Shown: positions 1-9,477 of the stretch, piece after piece
How positions within the stretch are numbered: position 1 is the first letter of the stretch
How the letters are laid out: each line of letters starts with the position of its first letter
From: Gammaproteobacteria bacterium
GTDB lineage: Bacteria; Pseudomonadota; Gammaproteobacteria; Steroidobacterales; Rariloculaceae
DNA length: 45,048 nucleotides
Direction of reading: 5' to 3'
Assembly (NCBI GenBank): GCA_022820625.1
Contig: JAJEFE010000051.1
Span: forward strand, 1 to 45,048
The notes under the pieces: generated by a model
The model's input: only the letters and a program-made list of their open reading frames with translations
What the model was told of the DNA's origin: nothing
The model's database searches: none
Program-made: the position numbers and the translations under genes

Positions 1-266
1 CGCTTGGGGTGAAAATCCGGCGCCGAGACCGGAAACGGCCCAAAATCCCGCCAAAACCGCCGATTCCTGGGGTAAAGTTCTTTTTGGACTTGCTCGAAAC
101 CTTTATCGATCAAAGGCTTCCGAACAGCGCAAGAGGCTCAGCGAGCCGCTGACCGGTTTGGGATAAGGCTCTCAGGCTCTGGTCAGCTTGCGCGTATCCG
201 GGACCGTGAAGCGACTCCGGGCAGAAGGGAATCGACGCGGATTTGGCGTGTTCGAGGAGAGTGCCA

Positions 267-1904
267 GTGGTAGGGGCGAATCCGCCGGAGGATACTGCGC
301 AGAACGCGGGTAACGAACCCGGGGGATTGCTGCGCTCCACTACCGTCGTGGGGGCAATGACGGCGCTCTCCCGTTTATCCGGTCTGGCCAGGGATATCGG
401 ATTCTCCCGGTGGTTCGGCGCCAGTCCACTCATGGACGCCTTCTTCGTGGCGTTCAAGATTCCCAACCTGCTGCGGCGGTTCTTCGCGGAAGGCGCATTC
501 TCGGCCGCGTTCGTGCCGGTCTTCTCCGAGTACCGAGCCACTCGCAGCGTCGAGGAAACGCGCGAACTCGTTGATAGGGTCGCCGGCACGCTGGGACTGG
601 CGCTGTTCGGCATCACCGCTGCCGGCGTAATGGCGGCGCCGATTCTGATTACAGTGTTCGCACCGGGTTTCATCGGCGACGACGGGCGCTACGAGATGGC
701 GCGGGACATGCTCCGGCTGACGTTTCCCTATCTTTTCTTCATTTCGCTGACGGCCCTGGCGGGCGCCATTCTCAACACGTACCGCAGCTTCGCGGTACCC
801 GCATTCACGCCCGTACTGCTCAATCTCGTATTGATCGCGTTCGCGGGTTGGGTGGCGCCGCGTCTCGAGAATCCGGGGCTCGGGCTGGCAGCCGGAGTCT
901 TCGTCGCCGGCGTGATCCAGCTTCTCTTCCAACTGCCCTTCCTGAAGCGGCTGAAATTGCTGCCGCGGCCCCGGTGGGGATGGGCGTACGCGGGCGTGCG
1001 CAAGATTCTCAAGCTGATGACACCGGTGATGTTCGGCTCCTCCGTGGCGCAGATCAATATTCTCTTCGATACCCTGATCGCCTCGTTTCTCGCCGCCGGA
1101 AGCATTTCCTGGCTGTACTACGCCGACCGCCTGATGGAGTTTCCCCTGGGCGTCTTCGGCATCGCGCTGGCGACGGCGATCCTGCCGACCCTTTCCGAGC
1201 AGCATGCGACGGCATCGGCGGAGGCGTTCAGCAGGACGCTGGACTGGGCGCTTCGGCTGGTGCTCGTCATCGCGTTTCCGGCCGCGCTGGGATTGATCGT
1301 GCTGGCCGAACCCCTGCTCGCCACGATCTTCTACGGCGGCGAGTTCACCGCGGACGACGTCAACATGGCCGAAGCGGCGCTGATCGCCTACGCCCTGGGC
1401 TTGTTGGGATTCATCCTGGTAAAGGTGCTGACACCAGGCTATTTCGCGCGCCAGGACACCAGAACGCCGGTTCGCATCGCCGTTTACGCCCTGCTACTGA
1501 ACATGGCGCTCAACGTGGTGCTGGTGGTGAGCCTCGTGCGCACGAGCTTCTACGCCCCACACGCCGGGCTGGCTATGGCGACGACGATCTCGGCGCTGTT
1601 CAACGCCAGCCTGCTGTACCGGGGCCTCCTGAAGCGTGGCGTGTATTCCCGTGAACGGGGATGGGGCCGGCTTGCCTTGCAGGTCCTGGTGTCCGGGATT
1701 GTCATGGTCTTCGCTGTGGCGTGGATTCGGGACCGGGCCGGGGACTGGCTGCTGCTGAGTGTCGCGGAGCGAGTCGGCTGGCTCGTCGTTTGCGTCTTCG
1801 CCGGGATGGTGGCGTACTTCTGCTGTTGTTTCCTGCTCGGGCTTCGGCCGGCGACATTTCGGAAATCGCCGCCGGCCGGCCCATATGCCGGAACCAACCG
1901 ATAG
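267..1904 (+). CDS. murJ: Lipid II flippase MurJ
   Basis: MurJ moves lipid II across the inner membrane for peptidoglycan synthesis. The 545-residue product is almost wholly hydrophobic, as expected for the 14-helix MOP-superfamily fold. The family's N-terminal run is clear: SRLSGLARD, then MDAFF and PNLLRRFFAEGAF. These carry the arginines and aspartate that line the E. coli MurJ cavity. YYADRLMEFP further on holds another conserved arginine. I chose the GTG at 267 because GAGGAG lies about 7 bases upstream. A TTG at 243 is in frame but has no ribosome site. It is the first gene of a murJ-ribF-ileS-lspA run. The usual divergent rpsT is not visible upstream. Family assignment is secure; the start is less so. 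Confidence 0.95.
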   Translation: MVGANPPEDTAQNAGNEPGGLLRSTTVVGAMTALSRLSGLARDIGFSRWFGASPLMDAFFVAFKIPNLLRRFFAEGAFSAAFVPVFSEYRATRSVEETRELVDRVAGTLGLALFGITAAGVMAAPILITVFAPGFIGDDGRYEMARDMLRLTFPYLFFISLTALAGAILNTYRSFAVPAFTPVLLNLVLIAFAGWVAPRLENPGLGLAAGVFVAGVIQLLFQLPFLKRLKLLPRPRWGWAYAGVRKILKLMTPVMFGSSVAQINILFDTLIASFLAAGSISWLYYADRLMEFPLGVFGIALATAILPTLSEQHATASAEAFSRTLDWALRLVLVIAFPAALGLIVLAEPLLATIFYGGEFTADDVNMAEAALIAYALGLLGFILVKVLTPGYFARQDTRTPVRIAVYALLLNMALNVVLVVSLVRTSFYAPHAGLAMATTISALFNASLLYRGLLKRGVYSRERGWGRLALQVLVSGIVMVFAVAWIRDRAGDWLLLSVAERVGWLVVCVFAGMVAYFCCCFLLGLRPATFRKSPPAGPYAGTNR

Positions 1905-1930
1905 GCCATGACCGGTTGGTTCCAGCATAT
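1883..1930. repeat. Long inverted repeat spanning the murJ stop codon
   Basis: The arms are atatgc-c-ggaaccaaccg (1883-1900) and cggttggttcc-a-gcatat (1913-1930). They give 17 of 18 pairs with one mismatch around a 12-base loop that contains the murJ TAG. No T-tract follows, so it is not a standard intrinsic terminator. It could stabilise the murJ mRNA 3' end, attenuate read-through into ribF, or be a protein-binding or REP-like element. Confidence 0.8.
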
Positions 1931-1933
1931 AAT
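1928..1933 (+). promoter_or_regulatory. Candidate -10 box for ribF
   Basis: A perfect TATAAT overlaps the end of the right hairpin arm, 32 bases before the ribF ATG. I see no good -35 at 16-18 bp spacing. It is either a weak internal promoter or a chance match. Confidence 0.35.
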
Positions 1934-1965
1934 CGCCCCCCGGAAACCCTTGCCGCCGCCGTTCC

Positions 1966-2892
1966 ATGCTGGTCCATCGTCACCTGTCGCATTTGCAGCG
2001 CTCGCCGTCACGTCCACGCGTGGTCACCGTGGGCGCCTATGACGGCGTGCATCGGGGGCATCAGGAGATTCTGCGGCGACTGAAGGCGCGTGCCCGCGAG
2101 TCTGAAATGCCGGCGCTGGTGCTGTCGTTCGAGCCGCTGCCGAGGGAGTTTTTCTCGCCGGACCGTCCCGCCGCAAGACTCACGCGGTTTCGGGAGCGCT
2201 ACCACCTGTTGGCCAACCGGGGTGTGGACGAGCTCTTCTGCCCGTCGTTCAGGCGAATCAGGCGTCTTTCGGCGCGCGAATTCATCGAGGATGTGCTGTT
2301 GGCCGGCTTGAATACGCGTCATGTAGTGGTCGGAGAGGGGTTTCGATTCGCCGCCAATCGGCTGGGCACGATGGACGATCTGCGCTCGGCGGGAGAAGCC
2401 TCGGGATTTGACGTGACCGAAGTCCCCGCGATCTACTGGCGCGGACAGCGTGTCAGCAGCACGGCTATTCGCGATGCCCTGCGCGGAGGCGATCTTGCCC
2501 TGGCGAGGGACATGCTGGGCAGGGACTATTCCATCTCCGGGCGGGTGATCCGGGGGATCGGCCTGGGCAAGGAACTGGGATTTCCCACCGCCAACGTCAA
2601 CCTTCACCGGCGGCAGGCGCCCGTGGACGGCATTTTCGCCGCGCGTATCGGCGGCCTGGCGGACGGGTTGCTGGACGGGGTGGCCAGCGTCGGCACGCGA
2701 CCGACCGTCGGCGGCGTCGAGCCGCTTCTGGAGGTGTTCATCTTCGACTTCGATCGGGAAATCTACGGCCGGTACATCACGGTGCACTTCATTCGGCGGC
2801 TTCGCGAAGAACGCAACTACGCCGACCTGGCCACCATGAAGGTTCAGATGTACAAGGACGTTGAGAATGCTCGCGAGGCGTTGGCCGCATGA
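1966..2892 (+). CDS. ribF: Bifunctional riboflavin kinase / FAD synthetase
   Basis: RibF phosphorylates riboflavin to FMN and adenylates FMN to FAD in the cytoplasm. The 308-residue length is normal. The N-terminal nucleotidyltransferase domain starts with GAYDGVHRGHQ near residue 23, where most homologues have GNFDGVHRGH. It continues with VVVGEGFRF and SSTAIRDAL. The C-terminal kinase domain runs from about residue 185, with GKELGFPTANV (usually GR.LGFPTAN), SVGTRPTVGG and the late IYGRYITVHFIRRLR segment. It lies between murJ and ileS, the normal gammaproteobacterial position. ATG 1966 is the natural start, although no strong ribosome site is seen. Confidence 0.96.
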   Translation: MLVHRHLSHLQRSPSRPRVVTVGAYDGVHRGHQEILRRLKARARESEMPALVLSFEPLPREFFSPDRPAARLTRFRERYHLLANRGVDELFCPSFRRIRRLSAREFIEDVLLAGLNTRHVVVGEGFRFAANRLGTMDDLRSAGEASGFDVTEVPAIYWRGQRVSSTAIRDALRGGDLALARDMLGRDYSISGRVIRGIGLGKELGFPTANVNLHRRQAPVDGIFAARIGGLADGLLDGVASVGTRPTVGGVEPLLEVFIFDFDREIYGRYITVHFIRRLREERNYADLATMKVQMYKDVENAREALAA

Positions 2893-2935
2893 ACCCCACG
2901 ACGGACGACCGAGCCCGATAGCAGACGACTGACCC

Positions 2936-5800
2936 ATGACGGACTACAAGGACACACTCAACCTGCCGCGAACGCGCTTTCCCATGCGCGGCAACCTCGC
3001 CAAGCGGGAACCCGAGATGCTCAAGCGCTGGGAGCAGCAGGACATCTACGGGCAGATTCGCGCCGCCGCGAAGGGCAGGCCGCGTTTCGTGCTGCACGAC
3101 GGACCGCCCTACGCCAACGGAGACATTCACCTGGGGCATGCGCTCAACCAGGTGCTCAAGGACATCATCGTCAAATCCCGCACGCTCGACGGATACGACG
3201 CCCCCTACGTGCCCGGCTGGGACTGCCACGGCCTGCCCATCGAGCACCAGGTGGAACGCCGCCTCGGCAAGCAGGGCAACGGGCTCGATGCGCGCGAGTT
3301 CCGGGCGGCTTGCCGCGAATTCGCCGGCGAGCAGGTGAACCGACAGCGCGTGGACCGCAAGCGCCTCGGCGCCATCGGCGATTGGGACCGTCCCTACCTG
3401 ACCATGGACCGGCGCTACGAGGCCGAGCAGCTTCGAGCCTTTGCCAGGCTCCTGAAACGCGACCTGGTGTTCCGGGGCTACAAGCCCGTGCACTGGTGCC
3501 TGAATTGCCAATCCGCGCTGGCCGAGGCCGAAGTGGAGTATCGCGACAAGCGCTCCTACGCCGTGGACGTGCGCTTTGCCGTGGTGGATCGAAGCGCACT
3601 CGGCAAGGCGCTGGGAGTGGCCGTCCCGGATTGTCCGGCGTCGATCCCTATCTGGACCACGACATCCTGGACGTTGCCGGGCAACCGCGCCGTGGCCCTG
3701 AACGCCGCGTTGCAGTATGTCCTGGTGGAGACCGATTTCGGCGCGGGCAGGGAATGTCTGCTCGTCGCCGAGGACATGCTCGAGAGCGTGGCGAACCGCT
3801 ACGGGATGGAGGAGAGGTCCGTGGTGGGCGCGGCGCCCGGGGCGGCGTTCGAGCGGTTGGAACTCAGGCATCCGTTCTTCGACCGCGTCGTGCCGGTGGT
3901 GCTCGGCGATCATGTCACCACCGAGGCGGGGACCGGCGCCGTACATACCGCGCCAGGGCACGGCCATGAAGATTTCGCGATGGGGGTGGAGTACGACTTG
4001 CCGCTGGACTGTCCGGTGGACGGCGACGGCAGGTACCTGCCGGCCACGGCGCTGTTTGCGGGGCAGCACATTGACGACGCCGGCCGCGGCATTTTCGAAA
4101 CGCTGCGCGAGCGCGGCGCGTTGCTGCACAGCGAACGCGTGGACCACAGTTACCCTCACTGCTGGCGGCACCGCACGCCGGTCATCTTCCGGGCCACGCC
4201 GCAGTGGTTCATCGGCATGGATCAGGGTGAGTTGAGAGCCGAGGCGCTCGAGCAAATCACCAGGGTCGAATGGACGCCCGACTGGGGGGAGGAGCGGATT
4301 CGCGGAATGATCAGGGATCGCCCCGACTGGTGCATTTCCAGGCAGCGCACGTGGGGCGTTCCCATACCGTTGTTCGTGCACAGGGAATCGGGCGAAATGC
4401 ACCCGGATTCGGCCGAGTTGGCGCTGCAGGTGGCGGACGTTGTGGAGCAGCATGGAATCGACGCCTGGTTTGACCCGAGTCTGGGGGAAGTTCTCGGCGA
4501 TGACGCTGAACTGTATGAGCCGGTCACTGACGTCATGGATGTCTGGCTCGACTCCGGTTTCAGTCACCATGTGGTAGGTACGCTGTGGGACGAAGTGTCC
4601 ATGCCGGTGGACCTGTATCTCGAGGGCTCCGACCAGCACCGCGGCTGGTTTCAGTCCAGCCTGCTGACCTCCGTGGGCATGTACCGTCGTGCCCCCTACA
4701 AGGGTGTGCTCACCCACGGGTTCACCGTGGACGAGCAGGGCCGCAAGATGTCCAAGTCCCTGGGAAACGTCATCGAACCGAAACAGGTATACCGTACGCT
4801 GGGAGCCGACATTCTGCGCCTGTGGGTGGCGGCCACGGACTATCGGTCCGAGATGAGCGTCTCCAGGGAAATCCTGACACGGGTGTCGGACGCTTATCGG
4901 CGGATGCGCAACACGCAGCGCTTCCTCCTGGGTAACCTGCACGGCTTCGATCCGGGCCGGCACCAGGTGCTGGACGAACGGATGGTCGCCCTGGATCGGT
5001 GGGCGCTGGAGCGTGCCCGTGAGTTGCAGGTCGAGGTGGTCAGAGCCTACGAGCGTTACGAGTTTCATCACATCTATCACAAGGTCCACAATTTCTGCGT
5101 GGTCGACATGGGCGGCTTCTACCTCGACGTGCTCAAGGATCGGCTCTACACGACGCCGGCCGAGGGTGTGCCCCGCCGCTCGGCGCAGACGGCCATGTAC
5201 CACATTGCCGAGGCCATGGTGCGATGGTTGGCGCCGATCCTGAGTTTTACTGCGGAGGAGATTTGGCAGGAACTTCCGGGAGAGCGTGGGGATTCGGTGT
5301 TGTTGTCGACGTGGCATGAGATTCCAGAACCCGACGATTACGGCGACGCTGCCGGTGGTGCCGAGAGTGCCGAGGTGGATTGGCCGGCGATACTGCGGGT
5401 TCGCCAACAGGTCACCGTGCGACTGGAAGCGTTGCGGGCAGAAGGCATCATAGGTTCTCCCCTGGACGCGAACGTAATGATCGAATGCGCGGACTCGCTG
5501 GCGGCCACGCTGAAGCGCCTGGGTGAGGAATTGCGCTTCGTATTCATCACCTCGGATGCCAAAGTCCGTAGCATGACTGGAACGCCCCCGCCCCCGCCTC
5601 CGCCCCGGTCCCTCGATTCCGATGCAGCGGCCGGAACGATGTGGGGGGTTGGGATTGAAATCGTCCCCAGCCCGCACGAAAAGTGTGTGCGCTGCTGGCA
5701 CAAGCGCGTCGATGTGGGGCAGCACGCGGAACACCCGGAACTGTGCGGCCGGTGCGTGAGCAATGTCGAAGGTCTCGGCGAGACGAGGATCTACGCATGA
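2936..5800 (+). CDS. ileS: Isoleucyl-tRNA synthetase
   Basis: This class I synthetase charges tRNA-Ile. It has 954 residues, slightly longer than E. coli IleRS. Visible landmarks are HLGH at 65-68, the KMSKS loop at 604-608, the editing region around [11 protein letters not shown], and a C-terminal zinc finger with Cys at 917, 920, 937 and 940. The four cysteines mark the bacterial zinc-containing form. Just before the finger, residues 884-890 are seven consecutive prolines followed by a low-complexity tail, which is not a normal IleRS feature. It could require EF-P for smooth translation. The stop codon overlaps the lspA ATG (ATGA). Confidence 0.98.
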   Translation: MTDYKDTLNLPRTRFPMRGNLAKREPEMLKRWEQQDIYGQIRAAAKGRPRFVLHDGPPYANGDIHLGHALNQVLKDIIVKSRTLDGYDAPYVPGWDCHGLPIEHQVERRLGKQGNGLDAREFRAACREFAGEQVNRQRVDRKRLGAIGDWDRPYLTMDRRYEAEQLRAFARLLKRDLVFRGYKPVHWCLNCQSALAEAEVEYRDKRSYAVDVRFAVVDRSALGKALGVAVPDCPASIPIWTTTSWTLPGNRAVALNAALQYVLVETDFGAGRECLLVAEDMLESVANRYGMEERSVVGAAPGAAFERLELRHPFFDRVVPVVLGDHVTTEAGTGAVHTAPGHGHEDFAMGVEYDLPLDCPVDGDGRYLPATALFAGQHIDDAGRGIFETLRERGALLHSERVDHSYPHCWRHRTPVIFRATPQWFIGMDQGELRAEALEQITRVEWTPDWGEERIRGMIRDRPDWCISRQRTWGVPIPLFVHRESGEMHPDSAELALQVADVVEQHGIDAWFDPSLGEVLGDDAELYEPVTDVMDVWLDSGFSHHVVGTLWDEVSMPVDLYLEGSDQHRGWFQSSLLTSVGMYRRAPYKGVLTHGFTVDEQGRKMSKSLGNVIEPKQVYRTLGADILRLWVAATDYRSEMSVSREILTRVSDAYRRMRNTQRFLLGNLHGFDPGRHQVLDERMVALDRWALERARELQVEVVRAYERYEFHHIYHKVHNFCVVDMGGFYLDVLKDRLYTTPAEGVPRRSAQTAMYHIAEAMVRWLAPILSFTAEEIWQELPGERGDSVLLSTWHEIPEPDDYGDAAGGAESAEVDWPAILRVRQQVTVRLEALRAEGIIGSPLDANVMIECADSLAATLKRLGEELRFVFITSDAKVRSMTGTPPPPPPPRSLDSDAAAGTMWGVGIEIVPSPHEKCVRCWHKRVDVGQHAEHPELCGRCVSNVEGLGETRIYA

Positions 5801-6315
5801 GTGCATCCGGCGACAAGCAGGCGACTTCGAAGTTCGGCGCCTGGGCGTGGTTGTGGCTCACGCTGGCCGTCATCGTGCTGGACCAGTGGACGAAGTGGCT
5901 GATCACCAGCAACTTCGTGGAATTTCAGTCCGTCACGCTGTTGCCGGTGTTCGATCTCGTGCGGCTGCACAACGAAGGGGCAGCGTTCAGCTTTCTCAGC
6001 AATGCATCGGGATGGCAGCGTTGGCTGTTCACGGCGCTGGGTATCGGCGTGAGCGCGGGGTTGCTGGTCTGGCTCAAGCGATTGCCGGCGCGCGGACAGC
6101 ATCTCCTCGCGGCGGCGCTCGCGCTGATTATGGGGGGCGCGCTGGGCAACGTCATCGACCGGATTTTGCTGGGCCACGTGATCGACTTCATTCACGTCCA
6201 CTACCAGCAGTGGTATTTTCCGGCGTTCAATGTCGCGGACTCGTCGATCACCGTCGGCGCGGCGCTCCTGATTCTCGATAGCGTACTGAGCGGCAGGCGT
6301 GCGGCCGCGAACTGA
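5797..6315 (+). CDS. lspA: Lipoprotein signal peptidase (SPase II)
   Basis: LspA removes the signal peptide from prolipoproteins in the inner membrane. It is 172 residues with four hydrophobic segments. The family boxes are present: DQWTKW near 29, HNEGAAFSF near 58, GNVIDR at 117-122, VIDF and NVADSSI. The catalytic aspartates are probably D130 and D148. The start is the ATG in the ATGA overlap with the ileS stop. The usual next genes, fkpB and ispH, are absent; a DUF1538 gene follows 33 bases later. Confidence 0.96.
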   Translation: MSASGDKQATSKFGAWAWLWLTLAVIVLDQWTKWLITSNFVEFQSVTLLPVFDLVRLHNEGAAFSFLSNASGWQRWLFTALGIGVSAGLLVWLKRLPARGQHLLAAALALIMGGALGNVIDRILLGHVIDFIHVHYQQWYFPAFNVADSSITVGAALLILDSVLSGRRAAAN

Positions 6316-6348
6316 TCGCCCGCCGTATCGCGGCGACAAGGGCTGCGA

Positions 6349-7083
6349 GTGACCAAGAGCCTGAACGCGCTCGTCCGGCGGTTCACCGGGGCATTGCGCG
6401 ATCTGGCCCCCATCATCATCGTCATCGCGTTCTTTCAGATCGCGGTGCTGCAGCAACCCTTCCCGAACCTCGCCGGCGTGGCGGTGGGCCTGGTGTGCGT
6501 GGTGGCGGGGTTGGCGCTGTTCATCCAGGGGCTGGAGCTCGGTCTGTTTCCGCTGGGCGAGGCCATCGCGCACGCCTTTGTCAAAAAGGGCAGCGCGGTG
6601 GCGTTGCTGGCCTTCGCTTTTTGTCTCGGATTCGGGACCACGGTGGCCGAACCGGCGCTGATCGCCGTCGGCGCGGAGGCCGCCGAGGTGGCCTCCGAGG
6701 CCGGGGCGATCGCGGCAACGGATGAAGCCCGGCAGCGCTACGCCTTCGAGTTGAGAATGGTCGTGGCGTGCTCGGTGGGCCTGGCCATCGTGCTGGGCGT
6801 GCTGCGCATCCTCAAGGGCTGGCCGCTTCACCGGCTGATCATCGGCGGCTATGTGCTGGTGACGGTGATGACGCTGTTTGCGCCGGAGGAGATCATCGGC
6901 GTGGCCTACGACTCCGGCGGCGTGACCACCAGCACGATCACGGTGCCGCTCGTGACCGCGCTCGGGGTCGGGCTGGCGTCCTCCATCAAGGGCCGCAACC
7001 CCATGCTCGACGGTTTCGGCCTCATCGCTTTCGCGAGCCTCACACCCATGATCTTCGTGCTCGCGTACGGGATGGTGGCTTGA
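6349..7083 (+). CDS. DUF1538 membrane protein, UmpA/UmpB-like antiporter subunit
   Basis: A 244-residue integral membrane protein of the DUF1538 family. Proteins of this family from a Halomonas species (UmpA and UmpB) have been reported to act as a pair in Na+(Li+,K+)/H+ antiport. I recall this from the literature and did not verify it. Visible motifs are [12 protein letters not shown] near 104, [14 protein letters not shown] near 187 and [14 protein letters not shown] near 220, all repeated in the next gene. The middle loop ([17 protein letters not shown]) is soluble. The GTG start at 6349 is supported only by a weak purine stretch. It lies 33 bases after lspA and is probably co-transcribed with it. 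Confidence 0.85.
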   Translation: MTKSLNALVRRFTGALRDLAPIIIVIAFFQIAVLQQPFPNLAGVAVGLVCVVAGLALFIQGLELGLFPLGEAIAHAFVKKGSAVALLAFAFCLGFGTTVAEPALIAVGAEAAEVASEAGAIAATDEARQRYAFELRMVVACSVGLAIVLGVLRILKGWPLHRLIIGGYVLVTVMTLFAPEEIIGVAYDSGGVTTSTITVPLVTALGVGLASSIKGRNPMLDGFGLIAFASLTPMIFVLAYGMVA

Positions 7084-7175
7084 TGGCGTGCGGATTTGTG
7101 GTCCGATGTACTGCTGAATCGCGGTCCGTTGTCGTGCAGTGTGGTGGTCCGAGGTTCTGACGGGATTGTAGCCTG

Positions 7176-7967
7176 ATGGAATTCGTGGTGAACCTTGTTC
7201 AAACGGGTGTATCCACGTCATTTGACGTGGTGCCCATCATCGCGATTCTGGTCCTGTTTCAGGTGGCGGTGTTGCGCCGCAGGATTCCCAACCTGAAGCG
7301 CATCGTCATGGGATTCATCTACGTGCTGCTGGGACTGACTTTATTCCTGGTCGGTCTCGAAGAGGCGCTGTTCCCGATCGGGGAAACCATGGCGACGCAA
7401 CTCACCGCCGCCACGGTGGTCGATCCTGCTGCGGCGAGCGTCCAGTGGGACGACTACATGCTGGTCTACGCCTTTGCCTTCGCCATCGGTTTTGCCACCA
7501 CCATCGCCGAACCTTCGCTCATCGCCGTTGCGCTCAAGGCGGAGGAGGTCTCCGGCGGTGCGGTGGGCGCCCAGGGTTTGCGCGTCGCCGTGGCCCTGGG
7601 CGTTGCCGTGGGCGTGTCCCTGGGGTGCTTCCGCATCGTCACCGGCACGCCGCTGCCCTGGTACATCGTGGGCGCCTACGCCGTGGTCATCGTGCAGACT
7701 TTTCGTTCCAGCCGAACCATCATTCCTCTCGCCTACGACAGCGGCGGCGTCACCACATCGACCGTGACAGTTCCCGTGCTGGCCGCCCTGGGTCTGGGGC
7801 TGGCGGCGTCGGTCCCAGGACGCAGCCCACTGATCGACGGGTTCGGCCTGATTGCGTTTGCCAGCGTCTTTCCCATCATGTCCGTACTCGGTTACGCCAT
7901 GGTCGTTCCACTGATTTCGCGCCTGCGCGGCGCCAACATGGGCCTCAGAAGGAGACCCCAGCCATGA
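7176..7967 (+). CDS. Second DUF1538 membrane protein, partner subunit
   Basis: A 263-residue membrane protein and a clear paralogue of the preceding gene. It shares [27 protein letters not shown] and [14 protein letters not shown]. The N-terminus, FDVVPIIAILVLFQ, aligns with [12 protein letters not shown] of the first copy, so the two probably form a heteromeric transporter. A 92-base spacer with no obvious signal separates them. The stop overlaps the start of the PII-like gene (ATGA), which ties transporter and regulator synthesis together. Confidence 0.85.
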   Translation: MEFVVNLVQTGVSTSFDVVPIIAILVLFQVAVLRRRIPNLKRIVMGFIYVLLGLTLFLVGLEEALFPIGETMATQLTAATVVDPAAASVQWDDYMLVYAFAFAIGFATTIAEPSLIAVALKAEEVSGGAVGAQGLRVAVALGVAVGVSLGCFRIVTGTPLPWYIVGAYAVVIVQTFRSSRTIIPLAYDSGGVTTSTVTVPVLAALGLGLAASVPGRSPLIDGFGLIAFASVFPIMSVLGYAMVVPLISRLRGANMGLRRRPQP

Positions 7968-8314
7968 GAATGAAACTCATCGTCGTCCTTGCACCGGACG
8001 ACAAGACCGATACCATCATCGACGCCGCAAGGGAGGGGGGCGCCACCGGCGCCACCGTCATTACCAGCGTGCGCGGCGAGGGCCTGAAGCCGGAAAAGAC
8101 CTTTCTAGGACTGGAGATCACGGCCAGGCGAGATGTGCTGCTGTTCCTGGTGGTCGAGGAACGATCGCAGGAGATCCTGGAGCGCATTCGGGACGTGGGC
8201 CGTTTCGACGAAGAACCCGGGGCAGGTGTGGCGTTCCAGATCGCCATCGAGGATGTCGTGGGTCTCACCACGCAACTGCCAATCATCCTGAAGGAGGTTG
8301 AGGACGAATTATGA
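7964..8314 (+). CDS. PII-like signal protein, probable regulator of the DUF1538 transporter
   Basis: A 116-residue ferredoxin-like PII-family protein: MRMKLIVVLAPDDKTD, then GATGATVITSVRGEG, then the second beta-alpha-beta unit (LLFLVVEERSQEILERI) and a C-terminal strand (GVAFQIAIEDVVGL). The T-loop region, GLKPEKTFLGLE, is short and lacks the Tyr51 uridylylation site of GlnB. It is therefore a PII-like sensor and not a classical nitrogen regulator. PII-like proteins usually bind adenine nucleotides and gate an adjacent transporter. That job is inferred here from the ATGA overlaps on both sides. Confidence 0.8.
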   Translation: MRMKLIVVLAPDDKTDTIIDAAREGGATGATVITSVRGEGLKPEKTFLGLEITARRDVLLFLVVEERSQEILERIRDVGRFDEEPGAGVAFQIAIEDVVGLTTQLPIILKEVEDEL

Positions 8315-8712
8315 TCTATAAGCGCAATATCCGCGTCAGCGAAGTGATGGTCAGCGATCTGCATACCATCGAAGGACTCGCGACCGTCACCGAGGCCGTG
8401 GAAATCATGAGCCGCCACTCGATCAGTTCGCTGGTCGTCAACCGCCGCGATGCCGACGACGAGTCGGGCCTCATCGACGTGGCCGGGATCGCGCGGGAGG
8501 TCATTGCCAGGAACCGCACTCCGGACCGGGTGCATGTTTACGAAGTGATGACCAAGCCTGTGGTCACAATCCCGGCTACCATGCTGGTCCGCTACGCTGC
8601 CCGGCACCTGGTGTCGCTGGGGTTGTCGCGGGCGCTGGTGGTCGACCAAGAGCGAAACGTGATCGGTATGGTCACATTGCGAGATCTCGTCATCGTGCGG
8701 ATAACGGACTGA
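8311..8712 (+). CDS. Two-CBS-domain protein
   Basis: A 133-residue soluble protein built from two CBS motifs, VSEVMVSDLHTI (residues 8-19) and VYEVMTKPVVTI near 75. Each is followed by a region such as GMVTLRDLVIV. CBS pairs bind AMP, ATP or other adenosyl ligands and commonly control channels and transporters. Its ATG overlaps the stop of the PII-like gene, so it closes a four-gene unit with two potential nucleotide sensors. I assign no specific ligand. Confidence 0.85.
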   Translation: MIYKRNIRVSEVMVSDLHTIEGLATVTEAVEIMSRHSISSLVVNRRDADDESGLIDVAGIAREVIARNRTPDRVHVYEVMTKPVVTIPATMLVRYAARHLVSLGLSRALVVDQERNVIGMVTLRDLVIVRITD

Positions 8713-8738
8713 TATGGATTGACTCGCAGAAAGGGCCG

Positions 8739-9032
8739 CTATACCGCGAGCGCGCGACGGACATGCTCCGGGTCTGCCTTGATTATTCGCAAGTAGTTTG
8801 CTGCTGCGGTGTCGGGTTTGCGCTTTCCTTGTTCCCAACCTTTTATGGTTTCGACGCTCAATTGAAAGGTTCTGGCAAACACGGCCTGTGACATATTGAC
8901 GCTGTCGCGAATGGCTCTGATTTCTGTGGGGGACAGCACGACATAGACCGATTCAGGTGCCGATGTGCCTTTCGCCACCTTCACTGCCTCTTGCAGATTC
9001 GCATCGAGTTCCTGAAATAGCTTGTCGTCCAC
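8739..9032 (-). CDS. HigA-type antitoxin with helix-turn-helix
   Basis: A 97-residue DNA-binding protein. A Cro/C1-type HTH lies in the second half: LSPTEIRAIRDS, MSQAVFARTFQLS, VETIKGWEQGKRKP. Antitoxins of this kind (HigA/NadS group) neutralise the RelE-like toxin encoded just upstream and repress the operon. The GTG start has AGGAGA about 7 bases upstream. That ribosome site overlaps the toxin stop codon, which suggests coupled translation. The gene converges on the CBS gene with 26 bases between. Confidence 0.82.
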   Translation of the reverse strand: MDDKLFQELDANLQEAVKVAKGTSAPESVYVVLSPTEIRAIRDSVNMSQAVFARTFQLSVETIKGWEQGKRKPDTAAANYLRIIKADPEHVRRALAV

Positions 9033-9042
9033 TACATCTCTC

Positions 9043-9372
9043 CTAACCGAATTCGTCGGCGATCACATTGACATGTCTTTTCAATCGAGCCTTCTGATTT
9101 GTCGTCAGATTTTCTCGATTGGCCTTAGAGTAGATCAACAACAAGAGAATTGGCTTGTTCTCGCTGTAATAGTAGTAGATCACCCGTACCCCGCCGCTCT
9201 TGCCTCTTGCTGGCCGTCCACTGCGAACCTTGCGCAGACCCCCCGTGCCCTGGATTACGCTACCTGCGGAGGGGCGTCGAGCCAGAAACTCCATCAGTTC
9301 ATCGAACCCGGCTTCGCCAAGCAGCCTGCGGGCCTTTTTCTCAAACGTTCCGATTGGGACCAGCGTGTGCAT
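9043..9372 (-). CDS. RelE/HigB-type toxin
   Basis: A 109-residue basic protein of the RelE/ParE superfamily, HigB-2 type. It shows FEKKARRLLGEAGFDELMEFL, then GSVIQGTGGLRKVR, then GGVRVIYYYYSENKPILLL, with a lysine-rich end. Family members are ribosome-dependent mRNA interferases. Toxin-first order matches higBA. A perfect -35 (TTGACA) lies upstream. Assignment to the superfamily is firm; the exact target is not known. Confidence 0.82.
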   Translation of the reverse strand: MHTLVPIGTFEKKARRLLGEAGFDELMEFLARRPSAGSVIQGTGGLRKVRSGRPARGKSGGVRVIYYYYSENKPILLLLIYSKANRENLTTNQKARLKRHVNVIADEFG

Positions 9373-9394
9373 ATGCCGAGACCCAAGGACTCTT

Positions 9395-9425
9395 AGTGTA
9401 GGTCATTGAACCCCATTGTTGTCAA
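9395..9425 (-). promoter_or_regulatory. Candidate promoter of the toxin-antitoxin pair
   Basis: On the minus strand a perfect TTGACA (9420-9425) is followed by TACACT (9395-9400). The 19-base spacer is longer than ideal. Transcription would start near 9388, about 16 bases before the toxin ATG. Confidence 0.4.
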
Positions 9426-9477
9426 ACGATTTATCGACTGTTGTACGCGTGCGTAATTGGCCCCCGACCCAGAACCG

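Noticed and set aside
1..266. Possible rpsT or other gene upstream of murJ
   Set aside because: Neither strand encodes anything like ribosomal protein S20, and no start with a ribosome site is seen apart from murJ.
1904..1965. FMN riboswitch before ribF
   Set aside because: The spacer is only about 60 bases and lacks the conserved RFN elements. Only a simple hairpin is present.
2789..5806. A very long open frame (about 1000 codons) on the minus strand opposite ileS
   Set aside because: It mirrors ileS exactly and has no recognisable motif. It follows from the high GC and codon bias of the sense gene.
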